From contig NZ_LQIU01000075.1 in NCBI RefSeq assembly GCF_001499995.1, positions 1 through 64,000 of the forward strand: a stretch of 64,000 nt of DNA. The letters run 5' to 3'. The notes under the pieces are model-generated. The model had not been told where the DNA came from, ran no database searches, and was given only the letters and a program-made list of their open reading frames with translations. The stretch comes from Mycobacterium sp. IS-1496 (GTDB taxonomy: Bacteria; Actinomycetota; Actinomycetes; Mycobacteriales; Mycobacteriaceae). Made by a program: the position numbers and the translations under genes. Of this stretch, positions 26,547 to 34,621 are shown in pieces; position 1 is the first letter of the stretch, and every line of letters begins with the position of its first letter.

Positions 26547-28007
26547 TCACCAGCTCCAAACCAGATCGCCGGTCGGGTCCACCTTGCACGTCGCGAGCCC
26601 ATCGGTTTGGGCGACACGTGCGCGCGCACCGGGCTCGGTGCACGCGGTACCTAGTTGAACTGCGGGTCGACGCAGGTGGGTTTGGTCTCTCCACGCACCC
26701 GTCAGAGGGCTGCAAGCCAAATTGCCGTCGGCTGAGACGGCCCCATACTCCGACACGGTGCACGGCATGCCCTCGTACGGCAGGGGAGGCGACGCGACCG
26801 TTGTCGTCACTGTGGGTACCGACGTGGTGGTCTCCGGTGGTGTCGTCACGACCGGCGGCGGGGGTGCCGGTACGACGCTCAATGTGGTCGTCGAAGGCAC
26901 AGTTGTCGTCGTCGTGCCGGTAGTCGGCGCCACAGACTCGTCGTTATCACCACGTGTCGCGGACACGCCGAGTACTGCCGCACCTATTGCGAGCACTGCC
27001 ACGACCGCCGCGAGGATCGGCACCGTACGGGACCTCCGCTGCGGCGGCGCTCCCTCTCCCTCGCTCGTCTTCCGCACATTCGTCGGCGCGTCCGGGTCTA
27101 CAACGCCTCTGTTCGGCGATCTCGCCGCCGCCAGCGTCTGAGCGGACGCCGGATAACGGACCTCGCCGCCGGCGGCCTCCTGCAGCGCGGTGATGAACGC
27201 TGCGCAGGACGGGTACCGGCCGTCGGGCTTCTTCGCCAGAACTCGCTCGAAGACCGCGTCCATCGCACTCGGCAGATGCGGGTTGACCGTGCTGATGGAC
27301 GGCACCGGCTTATTCAGGTGCGCGGACATCGTCGAGGCGATCGATGTCCCTGTGAACGGCGGCTGTCCCGTAAGCAGATGGAACGCGGTGCAGCCCAGCG
27401 AGTACAGGTCCGAGCGATTGTCGACCTCCTCGCCTTCGATCGCTTCAGGGCTGATGTACTGCATCGTTCCAATTGTCATCCCGGTGGACGTGAGAGACGT
27501 AGCTTCACCCGCTGCCTTGGCGATGCCGAAGTCGGCGAGCTTCACCGACTCAATCTGCGGTGCACCATCGGACTCGTCGATACCCACCAGAATGTTCGCC
27601 GGCTTCACGTCACGGTGTGTGACCTTCTGCTTGCGCCACGCGTAGTCCAGCGCCGCGGCCGCGGCGCCGACCAGCTGGACCGCCAGGCCGGGGTCGAGGG
27701 GGCCGTCGGCCTTGAGCAACTCGCCGGCGTCTGTGCCATCGACGTACTCCATCGTGATCCACAACCTGCCCTCGAACTCACCGCGGTCGTGCAATGTGAC
27801 GATGTTCTGGTGCGAGAGCTGAGCGAGCAGATCCGCCTCCCGCTGAAACCGCACCTTGAACTCGTCATTGCGGGAGACGCCGGCGTCGAGCAGCTTGAGC
27901 GCGTCCTGCCGGGGCAGGCGCGGATGCTGCACCAGGAATACCTGCCCCATGCCGCCGGCGCCGAGCTGACGGATGACGCGATAACCGGCGATGTCCGTGA
28001 TTTCCAC
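26547..28007 (-). CDS. PknF-like receptor Ser/Thr protein kinase
   Basis: 486 residues, GTG start. Kinase domain: LGAGGMGQVF, Lys38, THRDVKPANILV, ADFGIAKA and YISPEAIEG, all expected residues present. One membrane helix (VPILAAVVAVLAIGAAVLGV, about 325-345). The external part is a long Thr/Val/Pro-rich stalk followed by about 85 residues containing MPCTVSEYGAVSADGNLACS and GTACTEPGA, that is, two short Cys repeats resembling each other (CxVSExG..ADGxLxC and CTEPGArA..TDGLATCK). It is the fourth kinase in the island and the nearest to its right edge. Confidence 0.9.
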   Translation of the reverse strand: MEITDIAGYRVIRQLGAGGMGQVFLVQHPRLPRQDALKLLDAGVSRNDEFKVRFQREADLLAQLSHQNIVTLHDRGEFEGRLWITMEYVDGTDAGELLKADGPLDPGLAVQLVGAAAAALDYAWRKQKVTHRDVKPANILVGIDESDGAPQIESVKLADFGIAKAAGEATSLTSTGMTIGTMQYISPEAIEGEEVDNRSDLYSLGCTAFHLLTGQPPFTGTSIASTMSAHLNKPVPSISTVNPHLPSAMDAVFERVLAKKPDGRYPSCAAFITALQEAAGGEVRYPASAQTLAAARSPNRGVVDPDAPTNVRKTSEGEGAPPQRRSRTVPILAAVVAVLAIGAAVLGVSATRGDNDESVAPTTGTTTTTVPSTTTLSVVPAPPPPVVTTPPETTTSVPTVTTTVASPPLPYEGMPCTVSEYGAVSADGNLACSPLTGAWRDQTHLRRPAVQLGTACTEPGARARVAQTDGLATCKVDPTGDLVWSW

Positions 28008-28274
28008 GCTGTGAGTGTGGCAGGCGAGCCACCGGCGCGACCGGCGTCCTCACCAGCGGGTTGGGGGCGGCTGCACCGAACGGCGAGGTTCTTGCGCTCT
28101 GGCCCGCCGTCTCGCTGCGCGGTGCCGATGCTGGCCATAGCTGAGTGCTGCAGCGAATATTCGGGTCATTGCGTCGCGCACTCGGTCCGCATTGGCGGCT
28201 GCCCTCACTGCCGGACGACAAGGTATGCGGGCGTCAACGCATCCGCGCGTCGCGGGTGTTTCACAAGGTCTGGG

Positions 28275-28631
28275 TCAGCATTTCTTTAGGTGTGACGATC
28301 GGCTCGACGGATCGGTGACTGCATCGCGTTCGGCCGTGGACGCCGAGTTCAAGCTGGTTCGCCACTGGTCGAGTGCGGCCACAAGCAGGTCGTCCTTCGA
28401 CGCGAAGTACTGGAAGACGCTGCTGGCAGTCACGCCCGCGTCATCGGCCACCATTCGGATATGCACGGCGTCGTAGCCGTCGACGGCGAGCGCGAGAGGC
28501 GAGGAGACAATGGGCTCACAACCGTTTTCCAGTCTTTCGGGACGTTGGTCTGGTGAATGGCTCGAACGGGCGGGGAGTTCGAATGGGTGATGAGACGGGC
28601 GTGGTCTAGAAGCTGTTGATGCCATCAACAC
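28275..28631 (-). pseudogene. Truncated TetR-family regulator
   Basis: Only the DNA-binding helix-turn-helix is recognisable: LALAVDGYDAVHIRMVADDA then GVTASSVFQYFASKDDLLVA. It is followed by about 30 residues and a stop, so the ligand-binding part (about 120 residues) is missing. The first 40 residues are Pro/Ser-rich and unlike a TetR start. It lies next to the island edge and is probably a broken gene. The 267 bases between it and the kinase (28008-28274) show no gene. Confidence 0.55.
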
Positions 28632-28720
28632 AAGCCGCGTATCCGCAGGTCGCTCGGCGTTGTTTCGCGTCGTCTCGCGGGCGATTTGTAGCGTTCGCCC
28701 AGCTCATGAGGTTTTCGGCG

Positions 28721-28748
28721 TCTGGTTCGATTCCCGGCAGCTCCACCA
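28721..28748 (+). repeat. tmRNA (ssrA) 3'-end fragment, island attachment site
   Basis: The sequence TTCGATTCCCGGCAGCTCCA plus CCA is the T-arm and acceptor end of mycobacterial tmRNA as I recall it. The tmRNA 5' end (GGGGCTGAACGG) and the tag-reading region are absent from the preceding 400 bases, so this is only the 3' piece. Islands that integrate in ssrA leave such a copy on the far side. The intact gene is expected outside the window to the left. Confidence 0.65.
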
Positions 28749-28772
28749 GCACGACCAAGAACAGCACGAATG

Positions 28773-28802
28773 AAGGCCACGTCGGAGCCCGGCGTGGCCT
28801 TT
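28773..28802 (+). terminator. Intrinsic terminator behind the tmRNA 3' fragment
   Basis: AAGGCCACG (28773-28781) pairs with CGTGGCCTT (28793-28801), a 9-bp stem with T residues after it. It is probably the original ssrA terminator, now separated from the gene by the island. It also lies just beyond the end of the minus-strand reductase gene. Confidence 0.75.
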
Positions 28803-28818
28803 ATTCGTAGGTGCCCGA

Positions 28819-29385
28819 TCAGTCGTGTTCCGCCTCGTAGCGCAGCAGGACCGTGCCACCCGGGAAGGTGCGGTTCTCCACCAGTCGCAGCGAGATCCAC
28901 GACGGCAGGGTCGGGAAGAACGGGGTGCCGCCGCCCACAAGGGTTGGCGCGAGCACGATCCGGTATTCGTCCACCAGTCCGGCCTGCACTATCGGCGCGG
29001 CCAGCGTCGCGCCGGCCACCTCCAGCTGGCCGTCGGTTTCGGCTTTCAGCTTCCTCACCACCTCGACCGGGTCACTGCGTTCCAGGCGGGAGTTCCAGTC
29101 GACGGATTCCAGGGTGCGCGAGAACACGACCTTGGGCATGTCGCGCCAGGTGCGGGCGAAGTCGACGATGAATGGGGTGGCATCGGGGGCCTCGTCGGCG
29201 GTCGGCCAGTACGCGGACATCAGTTCGTAGAGCCGCCGGCCGTATAACGACAGGGCGGTCTCCCGTTCGAAGTCGTTCCAGTACTGGTGCAGTTCTTCGC
29301 TCGGTTCGGACCAGTCGATGTTGCCTTGTGCGTCGGCGATGTAACCGTCCACCGACACGTTGAAGCCATAGATGAGCTTGCCCAT
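28819..29385 (-). CDS. RibD C-terminal / dihydrofolate reductase-fold protein
   Basis: 188 residues from the ATG at 29385. Family features: GKLIYGFNVSVDGYIADAQG at the start, YGRRLYELMSAYWP, the strand KVVFSRTLESVDW and the nucleotide-binding GQLEVAGATLAAP, with LVGGGTPFFP near the end. These proteins bind NADPH and reduce pterin- or pyrimidine-like substrates; the true substrate is unknown in most. It is the first core gene right of the island. Confidence 0.85.
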   Translation of the reverse strand: MGKLIYGFNVSVDGYIADAQGNIDWSEPSEELHQYWNDFERETALSLYGRRLYELMSAYWPTADEAPDATPFIVDFARTWRDMPKVVFSRTLESVDWNSRLERSDPVEVVRKLKAETDGQLEVAGATLAAPIVQAGLVDEYRIVLAPTLVGGGTPFFPTLPSWISLRLVENRTFPGGTVLLRYEAEHD

Positions 29386-29454
29386 GAAGATCAGACTGCA
29401 CCGGAGGGCGAAGTTCATCGCGACTATCGAGAACACTCAGACAATGAGGTGCCC

Positions 29455-30039
29455 CTACGCGACCCGAATCCTCGGAAACAACTTGCGCGCTTCGGGTGTC
29501 GCCATCCACGATTTGCCGACGCACGTCGCCAAGCCGAGCTTCTTCAAGTCCTGCAACCGCTCGCCCGCCGCCTCGGGAATGATCTGCAGCCGGTCGGCTA
29601 TGACATCGCGCTTCATCGGATCACGATGCTGGATGAGGATGTTCAGCGCGTTGTACAACGGGCGCTCGATGACGGGCTTGGCGTGGTCTTTCATTCCGGA
29701 CGCCCAGGTGGTCGGCTTGGGGGCAGATTTACGAGGTCTGCGTTTCCGCCTGTCGCGACCCGGCGCAGTCGCCGCCTTCGGCGCGGCATCTGGCTCCGGA
29801 ACGTACTCCCCGCATCGCAGGCAGATGTCGTTGACGTCCGTCGTCCGATGGATGCAGTCAGCGTCCTCCAACCGCGCGCCCCGCTTACCGAGGGGATTCG
29901 GACGCGCGCGGCGCCGACGGGGCGGCTTGGGTTCTTGGGGCTCCTTGTTCGGGTGGTTTTTGAGCGCGGCGACGAACTCGGCCAGCTCCTGTGGCGACAG
30001 TTCCACCACCTGTCCGTCGGCCAGCGTGATCTTGGCCAT
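29455..30039 (-). CDS. Basic protein with a small Cys motif and a winged-helix-like end
   Basis: 194 residues from the ATG at 30039 (GAGAGGAG upstream). It begins MAKITLADGQVVELSPQELA, followed by a Pro/Arg-rich stretch (KPPRRRRARPNPLGKRG), a CIHR...ICLRCGEYVPEPD segment that could bind a metal, another basic linker and a helical end (LNILIQHRDPMKRDVIADRL, GLATCVGKSW) that looks like a winged helix. It may bind nucleic acid. I do not know the family. Confidence 0.65.
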   Translation of the reverse strand: MAKITLADGQVVELSPQELAEFVAALKNHPNKEPQEPKPPRRRRARPNPLGKRGARLEDADCIHRTTDVNDICLRCGEYVPEPDAAPKAATAPGRDRRKRRPRKSAPKPTTWASGMKDHAKPVIERPLYNALNILIQHRDPMKRDVIADRLQIIPEAAGERLQDLKKLGLATCVGKSWMATPEARKLFPRIRVA

Positions 30040-30176
30040 CGTGCGCTCCTCTCGCCTCTGGCTTCTTGCCGTGGCTGGCAAACCGGGGAGTCTCCGGTCC
30101 CACTTGCGGTAGTTCTACTGCAGGTTGGTGGGGAATTCCGTCTTTCCGGGCGTTCACTTCCCGGCTCGTCGCTTCG

Positions 30177-30932
30177 TCAGCCGAGTGTGCGTAGCAGCGC
30201 CGCGGCGCGGACCTCGTCGCCCACGGTGATGGCGATGTTCACCTCGCCGTCGCGGCGCACCCACCGCAGCGTGACGTCTTCGCCGTACCGGATCGGTCGT
30301 CGGTACTCGACGACAGCGCGGTAGGGGGCTCGGCACACCTCGGGCGTCACGGCCATGACTTCATGGATCGCATGCCAATAGGCGGTGTTGGTGACGTGTT
30401 CGAACACATCGATGTCGGTCCTGCGGAGCGCAAAGGGCGCGGAGGCGTCGGTGTCCGTCGGGTTGGTCAGCCACGGTCGCCACTTCAGGCGGTGTTCCTC
30501 GGTGGTGCTGGCGAACTTCTCGATCAGGCGGTCGGAAACTCGCTGCGGTGTCAGGGTCTTCTCGTTGATCGCGATCCAGAAACCCTCGGTCTCGATGCGG
30601 CCGCCCTCGCTGCCGACCAGGTCGACGCGCATGGTGCACCATCGCGTCGACAACGCCGAGCACCAGCGGCTGAACGACACCTCGTTGGGCCACTCGATCG
30701 GTTCGATGACGTCGATCACCGTGCGTTGGACCAGCCAGTGCGGATGCTCCTCGGCTTCGCCGGCGTCCACGAGGTTCTCGGCGCCGACTTCCTGAATGTA
30801 GCGGGCCACTCCGTCGAGGCGCAGTTGCAGTTGCTCGCCGATGTCACCGGTCGGCACCGGCCAGGAAGTCCGATAGACGTAGCCCGCCGACGGCTCCGGG
30901 CTCAGGCGACGTTTCACGTCATCGTTCGGCAT
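30177..30932 (-). CDS. Acyl-ACP thioesterase-like double hot-dog protein
   Basis: 251 residues, ATG at 30932 within 6 bases of the dehydrogenase stop. Two hot-dog halves: the first with GEQLQLRLDGVARYIQEVGA and HWLVQRTVIDV, the second with RRTDIDVFEHVTNTAYWHAI, the usual D...HVNN-like active-site pattern (here EHVTNTAYW). It matches the FatA/acyl-ACP thioesterase family found in mycobacteria (for example Rv2001). It would release fatty acids from acyl carrier protein or CoA. Last gene of a four-gene minus operon. Confidence 0.8.
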   Translation of the reverse strand: MPNDDVKRRLSPEPSAGYVYRTSWPVPTGDIGEQLQLRLDGVARYIQEVGAENLVDAGEAEEHPHWLVQRTVIDVIEPIEWPNEVSFSRWCSALSTRWCTMRVDLVGSEGGRIETEGFWIAINEKTLTPQRVSDRLIEKFASTTEEHRLKWRPWLTNPTDTDASAPFALRRTDIDVFEHVTNTAYWHAIHEVMAVTPEVCRAPYRAVVEYRRPIRYGEDVTLRWVRRDGEVNIAITVGDEVRAAALLRTLG

Positions 30933-30937
30933 CCGGT

Positions 30938-31981
30938 TCACTCCTGTCGCGGGTCGATGAGGGTGACGCCGACCGGTGCGGCGGTGCCGACCAGCGGCAG
31001 AAGCTGCGCACCCTCGGCCAGTCCGACAACCCGCTCGACCAGTGCCTGCGGACGCAACGTGCCCGCCTCGATCAGCTGCAGCATGGCGGGGTAGTCCAGC
31101 GCGGCCATACCGTGACTGCCGTACACGTCGAGTTCCCATGCGATCACCCGGTCCATCGGGACCGCCGGGTGTCCCGCCACATTCGGCAGCAGACCGATCT
31201 GGACGTGGCGTCCGCGCCGTCGGAGGCTGTGGATCGCCTCGACCACCGCCGCCGGGGATCCCACGGCGTCGACGGAGACGTGACTGCCCCCGCCGGTGAG
31301 TTCGTGTACGCGCGCCGCCGTGTCGGATCCGTCGGCGAGCAGTGTGTGTTCCGCACCCAGGGTGCGCGCCAGTTCCAGTGCGCCCGGCTCCCGATCCACC
31401 GCGATCACCCGCGCACCGAACGCGGCGGCGATGTGCACCGCACTGAGGCCGACCCCGCCGGCCCCGATGACCGTCACCCACTCGCCGGCACGGACCCGTG
31501 CCCGGGCGCTCAGCGCGCGGTAGGCGGTGGCGAACCGGCAGCCCAGCCCCGCGGCTGCGGCGTCGTCGACCGAGTCCGGCACGGCGACGAGGTTGGTGTC
31601 GGCGGCGTGCAGCGCCGCCATCTCGGCGAACGAACCCCAGTGCGTGAAGCCCGGCTGTGTCTGGTCCGGGCACACCTGCGCCTGGCCGTCGCGGCACCAT
31701 GTGCACCGACCGCATCCGCAGACGAACGGGGTGGTGACGCGGTCACCGACCGTCCATTTCTCGACGCCATTTCCCACCGCCGCGACGATGCCCACCAGCT
31801 CGTGGCCGGGTACGTGTGGGAGCGCGATCCCGTCGTCGTGACCCGCCCACCCGTGCCAGTCACTGCGGCACAGGCCGGTCGTACGCACCTCGACCACCAC
31901 GCCGCCCGGCGGCGGGACCGGATCCGCGACGGCACGCACCCCGACGGCGCCGCAGAACTCCTCGAACACGACAGCGCGCAT
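30938..31981 (-). CDS. Zinc-dependent alcohol dehydrogenase
   Basis: 347 residues. Catalytic zinc ligands in TTGLCRSDWHGW and HVPGHELVG, structural zinc from four Cys in CGCGRCTWCRDGQAQVC, and NAD(P) binding by VIGAGGVGLSAVHIA with Asp in AVDREP pointing to NAD. Full length for the MDR family. The ATG overlaps the TGA of the SnoaL-like gene (ATGA), and the thioesterase follows, so alcohol or aldehyde turnover of a lipid-like substrate is plausible. Confidence 0.88.
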   Translation of the reverse strand: MRAVVFEEFCGAVGVRAVADPVPPPGGVVVEVRTTGLCRSDWHGWAGHDDGIALPHVPGHELVGIVAAVGNGVEKWTVGDRVTTPFVCGCGRCTWCRDGQAQVCPDQTQPGFTHWGSFAEMAALHAADTNLVAVPDSVDDAAAAGLGCRFATAYRALSARARVRAGEWVTVIGAGGVGLSAVHIAAAFGARVIAVDREPGALELARTLGAEHTLLADGSDTAARVHELTGGGSHVSVDAVGSPAAVVEAIHSLRRRGRHVQIGLLPNVAGHPAVPMDRVIAWELDVYGSHGMAALDYPAMLQLIEAGTLRPQALVERVVGLAEGAQLLPLVGTAAPVGVTLIDPRQE

Positions 31982-32517
31982 CAGGCGTCTCTGCCGAGAA
32001 TCGAAAAGTACTGATGTGAAGGATCTCTCGAGTCGGGCATCCCTCTCGGCGTGCCGTCGGTGACGGGATGGCTGAAGTCCAGACGTGACGGGTCGTTCAC
32101 CTCGGCCCAATCGGTGACGATCGTGCGCTCGACGAATTTCCACACCGCGTCGCGCTTTTCGTACCGGTCGAGGTAGCGCCCGCCCACCAACACGTCGATG
32201 TCGCGTCCGCCCGCCATGAACGTGTGGGTGGCGAGACTGTAGATCTCTCCTTCGGCGCTGTCGCCGTCGATGGCGAAGTTCATCGTCGTGATGTGGTGCT
32301 GCATGGACCGCAGATAGGGGCGGGCGGCCGCCAACTCCTGAAGGAAGTCCTCGACGGAGCCTTCCGAGAACGCACCGTGGTCGTCCCGGCCGTCGTGGTG
32401 GTACAGGTCGCGCAGTGCGGAGATGTCGCCGCGGTCGACGGCACGGCAGTACCCGTGCACCAGTTTTCGCAACTGGAACTCGTCGAGCATCTCCTGCAAG
32501 AGTGCATCGGAACTCAC
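31981..32517 (-). CDS. SnoaL/NTF2-like small enzyme
   Basis: 178 residues, GTG at 32517 overlapping the upstream stop (GTGA). Typical start of an NTF2-like protein: LVHGYCRAVDRGDISALRDL then YHHDGRDDHG, a helix-led cone fold; later SMQHHITTMNFAIDGDSAEG and GGRYLDRYEKRDAVWKFVER. Members bind small hydrophobic molecules and act as cyclases, dehydratases or isomerases. Specific role unknown; it sits in one operon with a dehydrogenase and a thioesterase. Confidence 0.82.
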   Translation of the reverse strand: MSSDALLQEMLDEFQLRKLVHGYCRAVDRGDISALRDLYHHDGRDDHGAFSEGSVEDFLQELAAARPYLRSMQHHITTMNFAIDGDSAEGEIYSLATHTFMAGGRDIDVLVGGRYLDRYEKRDAVWKFVERTIVTDWAEVNDPSRLDFSHPVTDGTPRGMPDSRDPSHQYFSILGRDA

Positions 32518-33029
32518 CTCGACACGGTCCCACACCACCTCGGCGCCACTGCGCGTACCGCCCATGCTGCCGCAACAGCGGAAAGCACGTGCCACGCGCC
32601 GTGGTACTGCCAGAGGCTGTCGGGCCGGCACAGCGGCGACCCCGAGCGTCCCGCGGCGTAGGCCGCCAGTCCCAGCGCGAAGATGGCGGCCGCCGGCGCC
32701 CACACCGACCGCCAGTGCCGACCCCGGCTGCGGGCGAGGATGACGACGTACACGAGCCCGACGGCGATGATCGGCAGGTCGTGGGCCGGTTTCGACCACG
32801 ACGGCTGCGGACCGTGAAAGGCGACGCTGCCGATCCCGACCGCGACGAGCACGACTCCGGCGAGCCATGCCAGGGGCGCCTTCCACCGCGCGGCCCAGCA
32901 CAGCACGACTAGTCCGGCGGCGACATAGGCCAGGCTGGTGACGGCGAGGACGGGCTGTGCCAGCGCGCCGTCGACGATGCGCTCGCAGTCGGACTGCCCG
33001 AGGCGTGGGGGAGCGGTCATGAGCCGCAT
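32514..33029 (-). CDS. Ceramidase-like (CREST) membrane protein
   Basis: 171 residues with five to six membrane helices. Conserved polar positions match the alkaline-ceramidase/CREST superfamily: SVAFHG, KPAHDLPI and the paired His near the end in WQYHGAWHVLSA. These form a metal site for lipid amide hydrolysis in known members. It is first in the minus operon (membrane protein, SnoaL-like, dehydrogenase, thioesterase) with GTGA overlap to the next gene. Divergent from the Lnt-like gene, 51 bases away. Confidence 0.7.
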   Translation of the reverse strand: MRLMTAPPRLGQSDCERIVDGALAQPVLAVTSLAYVAAGLVVLCWAARWKAPLAWLAGVVLVAVGIGSVAFHGPQPSWSKPAHDLPIIAVGLVYVVILARSRGRHWRSVWAPAAAIFALGLAAYAAGRSGSPLCRPDSLWQYHGAWHVLSAVAAAWAVRAVAPRWCGTVSR

Positions 33030-33080
33030 GGTCGATCACCGTAGTCGCACAGAAGCCCTGCGAGATGTGACGCTTGCACG

Positions 33081-34583
33081 GTGTGGTCTGGAAACGCGCG
33101 ATGGGCGGGTCTCGCGGCGGCGTTCGTCGCCGGCGCCGTGCCCGCACTGGCCTTTCCTGCACCGTCGTGGTGGTGGCTGGCGTGGGTCGGCGTCGTTCCG
33201 CTGCTTCTCGTGGTGCGGGCGGCGGCGACCGTTCGGGCAGCGGCGCTACGGGCGTGGTGCGGAATGGCCGGCTACGTACTGGCCACCCAGTACTGGCTGC
33301 TGCCCAGTGCCGGACCGCTGTTGCTCGTCCTGGCCGTCGGGCTCGGCGCGTTGTGGGTGCCTTGGGGATCGGCCGCGTATCTGCTGTTGGGCGAACACAT
33401 CACGGCGCGGCGGACGTTCGCGGCATTGGTGGTGCTGCCGAGCGCCTGGATCGTGGCCGAGGCGGTGCGTTCACTGCCCGGTCTGGGCGGTCCGTGGGCC
33501 TCGCTGGGCGCTTCGCAATGGAATCAGCCGGCGACGCTCGCCTCGGCCTCGCTCGGCGGCGTGTGGCTCACCACCGTTCTCATCGTCGCGGCGAACACCG
33601 CGATCGTCGGGGCGATCCTCCACCGGCAGTTCGCCGTCCGCGTCGTCGCCGCAGCGGCGGCGGTGGCGTGCGCGGCGCTCGGCCCGGCCTGGTTCTGGCT
33701 GGGGCCGGCGCCCGCGGTCGGGCCGACCGTCCGCGTGGCGCTCGTGCAACCGGGCGACATCGAGGACTCCGCGGCCCGCCAGGCGGCCGGCGAAGCCCTG
33801 ACCGACCAGCTGCGCGGCCGGGAACTCGACCTGGTCGTCTGGGGTGAGAGCAGTGTCGGGGTCGATCTCGCCGGCCGACCGGAGGACCTGAGGCGCCTGA
33901 CCGACCTGTCCCGGCGGGTCGGCGCGGACCTCCTCGTCAACGTCGACGCCCGCGACCGCTCGGGCGTGATCCGCAAGTCGTCGGTGCTGATCGGACCGGA
34001 CGGGCCGCGCGGCTCCTATTCGAAGATGCGGCTCGTGCCGTTCGGCGAGTATGTGCCGCTGCGCCCGCTGTTCGGTTGCGCGACACGGCATACGAAAGCC
34101 GCGGCGGAAGACCGGCAGCGCGGCGGCGAACCGGTGGTGTTGCACACCGGGCGTGGCCTGGCCGTCGGGCCGCTGATCAGTTTCGAGGCGACGTTCTCCG
34201 ATCTTCCCCGCCAACTGGTCGAGCGCGGGGCGCAGCTGCTGGTGTATCAGAGTTCCACCTCGACATATCAAGGGAGTTGGGCGCAGCCGCAGTTGGCCAG
34301 CAAAGTCGCGGTCCATGCCGCGGAGGTGGGTCACCCGGCGGTGCACGCCGGATTGTCCGGTGTCAGCTCCGCTTTCGACGCGCGAGGTCGTCAACTCGCC
34401 TGGTACCCCGACACCCTAAGCGGGGTGATCGTGGTGGACGTTCCGCTCGGTGCGCACCCCACGGCATTCCAGCGGTTCGGCAATTGGGTACTGGCAACGG
34501 CGGTTTCACTCCTCGCCGGCGCCGCCCTCGTCGCCGCCGTCCGGTACTGGTCGGCTCGTCACACAACACGCCGGGCGGGGTGA
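33081..34583 (+). CDS. Apolipoprotein N-acyltransferase paralogue with Ser in place of the catalytic Cys
   Basis: 500 residues, GTG start. Six to seven N-terminal membrane helices, then a nitrilase-like domain (VRVALVQPGDIEDSA) and a final helix. Lnt transfers a third acyl chain to the N-terminal Cys of lipoproteins. The Glu (E256 in VVWGESSV) and Lys (K315 in YSKMRLVPFGEYVP) of the triad are present, but the nucleophile position reads PLISFEATF with Ser367 instead of Cys. Mycobacteria carry several Lnt homologues, and to my memory one (Rv2262c/Rv2261c type) also has Ser here. Activity is uncertain. Confidence 0.85.
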   Translation: MWSGNARWAGLAAAFVAGAVPALAFPAPSWWWLAWVGVVPLLLVVRAAATVRAAALRAWCGMAGYVLATQYWLLPSAGPLLLVLAVGLGALWVPWGSAAYLLLGEHITARRTFAALVVLPSAWIVAEAVRSLPGLGGPWASLGASQWNQPATLASASLGGVWLTTVLIVAANTAIVGAILHRQFAVRVVAAAAAVACAALGPAWFWLGPAPAVGPTVRVALVQPGDIEDSAARQAAGEALTDQLRGRELDLVVWGESSVGVDLAGRPEDLRRLTDLSRRVGADLLVNVDARDRSGVIRKSSVLIGPDGPRGSYSKMRLVPFGEYVPLRPLFGCATRHTKAAAEDRQRGGEPVVLHTGRGLAVGPLISFEATFSDLPRQLVERGAQLLVYQSSTSTYQGSWAQPQLASKVAVHAAEVGHPAVHAGLSGVSSAFDARGRQLAWYPDTLSGVIVVDVPLGAHPTAFQRFGNWVLATAVSLLAGAALVAAVRYWSARHTTRRAG

Positions 34584-34621
34584 TCGGCGCAACCGTCAGT
34601 CGGAGGCATGATGGTTCGCTG

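Noticed and set aside
28350..28750. A complete tmRNA gene at the island edge
   Set aside because: Only the last 25-28 bases fit; the GGGGCTGAACGG 5' end, the tag sequence and the pseudoknots are not seen in the 400 bases before.
29287..30324. Plus-strand open frame of 345 codons over the reductase and basic-protein region
   Set aside because: Runs across two minus-strand genes with ribosome sites and normal proteins; His/Arg/Gly-rich shadow.
30938..32575. Start of the dehydrogenase far upstream (545-codon frame)
   Set aside because: The enzyme family starts at MRAVVFEEF (31981), exactly at the overlap with the SnoaL-like stop; the extra part lies over that gene.
33471..34394. Minus-strand frame inside the Lnt-like gene
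   Set aside because: Antisense shadow without motifs.
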